From contig DAIDHH010000031.1 of NCBI GenBank assembly GCA_027452045.1, positions 1 through 64,000 of the forward strand: a DNA stretch of 64,000 nt, read 5' to 3'. Origin of the DNA: Gammaproteobacteria bacterium (GTDB lineage: Bacteria > Pseudomonadota > Gammaproteobacteria > Steroidobacterales > Steroidobacteraceae). Below are positions 60,633 to 64,000 of this stretch, in pieces (position 1 is the first letter of the stretch; each line of letters begins with the position of its first letter). A program made the position numbers and the translations under genes. A model generated the notes under the pieces. It was not told the DNA's origin. It searched no databases and worked only from the letters and a program-made list of their open reading frames with translations.

Positions 60633-61945
60633 GCCTTTTTTCCGACATCCAGCCGATCCGCTTCGAGGGGCCTGAGACCTCGAACGAGTACGCTTTCCGC
60701 GTCTACGACAAGGACCGCAAGGTGCTCGGCAAGCCCATGCGGGAGTGGCTGCGCTGCGCCGTGTGCTACTGGCACTCGTTCAACTGGCCGGGCCAGGACA
60801 TCTTCGGGGCCGGCACACTGCCGAGGCCGTGGCTCGGCGCCACGATCACCCAGGCCATGGCGGAAGAGAAGCTCGATGCCGCTTTCGACTTTCTCTCGCG
60901 GCTCGGCGTGCCCTACTTCACCTTCCACGACGTCGATGCCATGGCCAGCGCCGCGACGCTCAAGGAGCACGATCGCAATCTCAAGGCGATCGAGGAACGG
61001 ATGCACAAGAAGATGTCCGCCACGGGCATGAAGCTCCTGTGGGGCACGGCGAACCTGTTCAGCCACCCCCGCTATGCGGGAGGCGGCCCGACGAGCGCCG
61101 ATCCCGAGGTATTCGCCTGGGCGGCCGCGCAGGTGCGCTACTGTCTCGAGGCCACCCATCGTCTCGGCGGCGAGAACTACGTGCTCTGGGGCGGCCGCGA
61201 AGGCTATGACTCGCTGCTCAACACCGACTTGAAGCGCGAGCTCGATCACTACGGCCGATTCCTCTCGATGGTGGTCGAGCACAAGCATCGCATCGGCTTC
61301 CAGGGCACCATCCTCGTCGAGCCCAAGCCCTTCGAGCCGACCAAGCACCAGTACGACCGCGACGTCGCCTCGGTGTACGCCTTCCTGCAGCGCTATGGCC
61401 TCGAGAAAGAGGTGCGGGTCAACATCGAAGTCAATCATGCGACTCTCGCCGGTCTCGATTTCGAGCATGAAGTCGCCGCCGCGCACACCTACGGCATATT
61501 CGGCTCGATCGACATCAACCGCGGCGACCCGCGCAACGGCTGGGACACCGATCAGTTCCCGAACAACGCGCAGGAGCTGGTGCCGGCGTTTCTGCCGCTC
61601 ATCGAGGGTGGCGGCTTCAGCACCGGCGGATTCAATTTCGATGCGAAGCTGCGCCGCCAGTCGGTGGACCCGCACGATCTGTACGTGGCGCACATCGGCG
61701 GCATCGACACTCTGGCGCGTGCGCTGCTCGCCGCCGCCGACATCGTCACCGAGCGCAAGCTCGCGAAGATCAAGGAGGAGCGCTACCAGGGCTGGAATGG
61801 CGAGCTCGGCAAGCGCATCGAGAGCGGCGCGCTCGATCTTGCGGGGCTAGCCGATCTTGCCACGGCGAGCAACTTCCAGCCCTCGCCCCGCTCGGGCCGC
61901 CAGGAGCTCGCCGAGAGCGTGGTGGCGCGTCACTGCAAGTACTGA
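60629..61945 (+). CDS. xylA: Xylose isomerase
   Basis: A 438-residue cytosolic enzyme interconverting D-xylose and D-xylulose with two divalent metals. The catalytic base histidine is in YFTFHDVDAM near residue 100. Metal ligands occur in VEPKPFEPTKHQYD, NIEVNHATLAGLDFEHEV and GSIDINRGDPRNGWDTDQFP. WGGREGYDSLLNTD and GGFNFDAKLRRQS complete the class II pattern. ATG 60629 overlaps the xylB stop, so the two are translationally coupled; the longer open frame starting earlier lies over xylB. Length and motifs are those of a functional enzyme. Confidence 0.95.
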   Translation: MSLFSDIQPIRFEGPETSNEYAFRVYDKDRKVLGKPMREWLRCAVCYWHSFNWPGQDIFGAGTLPRPWLGATITQAMAEEKLDAAFDFLSRLGVPYFTFHDVDAMASAATLKEHDRNLKAIEERMHKKMSATGMKLLWGTANLFSHPRYAGGGPTSADPEVFAWAAAQVRYCLEATHRLGGENYVLWGGREGYDSLLNTDLKRELDHYGRFLSMVVEHKHRIGFQGTILVEPKPFEPTKHQYDRDVASVYAFLQRYGLEKEVRVNIEVNHATLAGLDFEHEVAAAHTYGIFGSIDINRGDPRNGWDTDQFPNNAQELVPAFLPLIEGGGFSTGGFNFDAKLRRQSVDPHDLYVAHIGGIDTLARALLAAADIVTERKLAKIKEERYQGWNGELGKRIESGALDLAGLADLATASNFQPSPRSGRQELAESVVARHCKY

Positions 61946-61955
61946 GTCGCTGCGC

Positions 61956-62043
61956 CCGATCGGGGACGCCGCGATCGGAACAAGGCAGCGAGCGCATTCC
62001 CCCGGGATGCCCTCACGGGCGTTCCGTGCGGCTTCCCGGGGGA
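61956..62043 (+). repeat. Two RNA hairpins between xylA and GH51
   Basis: Hairpin one: seven-base arms CCGATCG (61956-61962) and CGATCGG (61972-61978) with a nine-base loop. Hairpin two: ten-base arms TCCCCCGGGA (61998-62007) and TCCCGGGGGA (62034-62043), with a nested GCCC-TCAC-GGGC stem (62009-62020) inside. No T-run follows, so this is more likely an mRNA stability or processing element or an inefficient terminator than a full terminator. Confidence 0.5.
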
Positions 62044-62135
62044 TTCGCGCCTGACAATTGGGGGTGGGGGCGCGATCCGCTGCGCGAGCGCGTTCGCACG
62101 CCCCCCGGGGACAGAACGCGAGGAGCACTCCGTTG

Positions 62136-64000
62136 ATGCACCGCTCGAAATCACCGGTCGGATTGACGGTGGCGCTCCTTGCCGCCTCTGTCACAGCCCT
62201 CGCAACGCCCACCCGGGCGATCGCCGAGGCGGCGCTCACGATCCATTACGACGAGCCACTGCACGCGGTCAGCCCGACGCTCTACGGCCTGATGACCGAG
62301 GAGATCAATCACGCCTACGACGGTGGACTTTACGCGGAGTTGATCCGCGATCGGGCGTTCTTCCGCAGGGAGCATCACGAGTTCGTGAAGATCTGGTCCT
62401 TGGATCAGAATGCCGAGGACGGTATTTCCTTCTCGATCGACGATAAGACGGGACCGAGCCGCGCCCTGCCCTACAGCCTTCGACTCACCGCCGCCAAGGC
62501 GAGCGCGAACGACCCGGGCGGACTCGACAACCCCGGCTACTGGGGCGTGCCGGTGCGACCGCACACGACCTATCGCGCGTCCATCTATCTCAAGGCCGGC
62601 AAGGAGAACGCCGGGCCTGTCACCATGGCCATCGTGAACGCGGCGAGCGGCAAGGTGATGGCGAGCGCGCGGTTTCCGGCCGCGGGCGCGCATTGGAAGA
62701 AGTACACGGCGACGATGCGCACCGGCGAGGTGCGCGCCTCGCAGAACAACTTCGTGCGCATCACGGTGAGCCATCCCGGGACCGTGCTGCTCAACCTTCC
62801 CTCGCTCTTTCCGCCCACCTACCACGGACGGAAAAACGGCTTGCGCATCGACCTCATGGACAAGCTGAGCGCCCTGCATCCGACGTTTCTGCGCTTTCCG
62901 GGCGGCAACTTCCTCGAGGGCAACACGCTCGCCGACTGGTACGACTGGAAGCTCACGATCGGGCCGCTCGTGGACCGGCCGACCCATCCGAGTCCCTGGG
63001 GGTATGAATCCTCCGATGGTCTCGGGCTGCTCGAATTCCTCGAGTGGTGCAAGGACCTCGACATGCAGCCGGTGCTCGCCGTCTACGCCGGCTACGCGCT
63101 CGATCAGCAGCACATCAAGCCCGGTCCGCAGCTCGAGCCCTACGTGAAGGATGCGCTCGAGGAGATCCAGTACGTGACCGGCGGCGCCTCGACGAAATGG
63201 GGCGCGGTGCGGGCACGCGACGGACATCCCGCGCCTTTCCCCCTGAAGTACGTCGAAATCGGCAACGAGGACTTCTTCGATCACTCGGGCAGCTACAGCG
63301 GCTCGCACGGCCGGTTCGCCCAGTTCGCCCGGGCGATCCGCAAGGCCTACCCCGGCCTCGAGCTGATCGCCACCATGCCCGTCAAGGGCGACGTGCAGCC
63401 CGATGTCATCGACGACCACTTCTACGAGACGCCCGCGGCGCTCATGAAGGACTCCCACCACTTCGATACGATGAGCCGCAAGGGCCCCCGGATCTTCGTC
63501 GGGGAATGGGCAAGCATGGAAGGCACCCCGACGCCGGATTTCGGCGCGGCGCTGAGCGATGCGGCGTGGATGACCGGCCTCGAGCGCAACAGCGACCTGG
63601 TGGTCATGGCGAGCTACGCGCCGCTGCTCGTCAACGTCAACCCTCTCGCTGCTCAGTGGGGCACCAACCTCATCGGCTACGATGCCAAGCAGAGCTTCGG
63701 CTCCCCGAGCTACTACGCGCAGTCGATGTTCAGCGGTTATCTCGGCAACCAGGTGGTCGCCTCGAAGCTCACGGGCGCAGGCCCCCTGTGCTTCGAGTCC
63801 GTCACCCGTGATGCCGCAACCCACACGCTCTACGTGAAAATCGTAAACGGCACTCCGAAGCCGCTGCCGCTCGCGCTGCAACTCGAGGGTGTGACCTCCG
63901 TGGCGCGCCGTGGAGCCCTGGTGACCCTGTCAGCCGGGAGCACGCATGCCGCCAACACGCTGGCCGATCCGCGGCGCGTCGTGCCCCATACCGAGAAGGT
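62136..64000 (+). CDS. GH51 alpha-L-arabinofuranosidase (3' end beyond window)
   Basis: At least 621 residues, still open at the right edge. A signal peptide covers residues about 1-30 (hydrophobic LTVALLAASVTALAT). A beta-rich carbohydrate-binding-like segment precedes the barrel, which holds FLRFPGGNFLEG, acid/base glutamate in KYVEIGNEDFFD and nucleophile glutamate in IFVGEWASMEG. This is the GH51 pattern, releasing L-arabinose from arabinoxylan or other arabinosides. AGGAG lies before the start; TTG 62133 is a possible alternative to ATG 62136. It follows xylA by 190 bases, with hairpins in between, and may be cotranscribed with the xylose genes. The C-terminal beta domain cannot be judged. 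Confidence 0.88.
   Translation, partial: MHRSKSPVGLTVALLAASVTALATPTRAIAEAALTIHYDEPLHAVSPTLYGLMTEEINHAYDGGLYAELIRDRAFFRREHHEFVKIWSLDQNAEDGISFSIDDKTGPSRALPYSLRLTAAKASANDPGGLDNPGYWGVPVRPHTTYRASIYLKAGKENAGPVTMAIVNAASGKVMASARFPAAGAHWKKYTATMRTGEVRASQNNFVRITVSHPGTVLLNLPSLFPPTYHGRKNGLRIDLMDKLSALHPTFLRFPGGNFLEGNTLADWYDWKLTIGPLVDRPTHPSPWGYESSDGLGLLEFLEWCKDLDMQPVLAVYAGYALDQQHIKPGPQLEPYVKDALEEIQYVTGGASTKWGAVRARDGHPAPFPLKYVEIGNEDFFDHSGSYSGSHGRFAQFARAIRKAYPGLELIATMPVKGDVQPDVIDDHFYETPAALMKDSHHFDTMSRKGPRIFVGEWASMEGTPTPDFGAALSDAAWMTGLERNSDLVVMASYAPLLVNVNPLAAQWGTNLIGYDAKQSFGSPSYYAQSMFSGYLGNQVVASKLTGAGPLCFESVTRDAATHTLYVKIVNGTPKPLPLALQLEGVTSVARRGALVTLSAGSTHAANTLADPRRVVPHTEK

Noticed and set aside
62151-63881. 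A 576-residue frame antisense to the GH51 gene
   Set aside because: The plus-strand GH51 has both catalytic motifs; the antisense frame has none.
1-64000. CRISPR arrays, tRNA genes, rRNA genes, insertion sequences or prophage
   Set aside because: I saw no regularly spaced direct repeats, no transposase or integrase motifs and no cloverleaf-like sequence. Short degenerate cases could be missed by eye.

Overview
The window is GC-rich, gene-dense DNA from a Gram-negative plant-polysaccharide degrader. It has two large TonB-dependent receptors, Tat and Sec signal peptides, a lipoprotein, and the TonB receptor / flavin-dependent halogenase / SapC / cupin gene set typical of Xanthomonas-, Caulobacter- and Alteromonas-like proteobacteria. 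A gammaproteobacterium near the Xanthomonadales or Steroidobacterales is my best guess, inferred from gene content only. I saw no rRNA, tRNA, CRISPR array, insertion sequence or phage gene.

Layout. 1-2.3 kb: edge of an unknown gene, a DUF1203 protein and a Tat-exported multicopper oxidase. 2.3-9.7 kb: sugar porter, a LacI-family regulator, an ExoP-type GH3 glucosidase, a KirBac channel and a KdgK-like kinase. 9.7-22.1 kb: a glucuronoxylan block with GH67 alpha-glucuronidase, a leftward operon (unknown secreted enzyme, SGNH-CE7 double esterase, ExuT-type transporter, mannonate dehydratase, small ORF) and a GH3 beta-xylosidase. 22.1-26.8 kb: two retropepsin-like proteins and a TPR/OGT-like protein. 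26.8-33.4 kb: leftward operon of TonB receptor, halogenase, SapC and cupin. 34.1-36.1 kb: GH127 arabinofuranosidase. 36.2-57.9 kb: leftward xyloglucan block with TonB receptor, two halogenases, then an eight-gene run of GH35, PA14-containing GH31, a second copy of the unknown enzyme, GH27, GH29, GH31, aldose 1-epimerase and GH74. 58.1-64 kb: LysR regulator and a rightward xylB-xylA-GH51 cluster, the last gene cut by the window end.

How it works together (inferred). Secreted and periplasmic hydrolases plus deacetylation convert acetylated glucuronoarabinoxylan and xyloglucan to xylose, glucose, arabinose, galactose, fucose and (methyl)glucuronate. The TonB receptors import oligosaccharides. 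XylA/XylB feed xylose to the pentose phosphate pathway. ExuT, ManD and KdgK cover parts of the hexuronate route; uronate isomerase and fructuronate reductase are not in the window.

A 14-bp palindrome close to TGGTANCGNTACCA occurs upstream of nearly every one of these transcription units (nine sites). Several copies overlap a recognisable -10 element, so I infer one regulon controlled by the LacI-type protein at 3911-4978. The least explained genes are the two paralogous secreted proteins at 17616-19520 and 45130-47061. They look like an undescribed glycosidase-like family placed once in each polysaccharide block.
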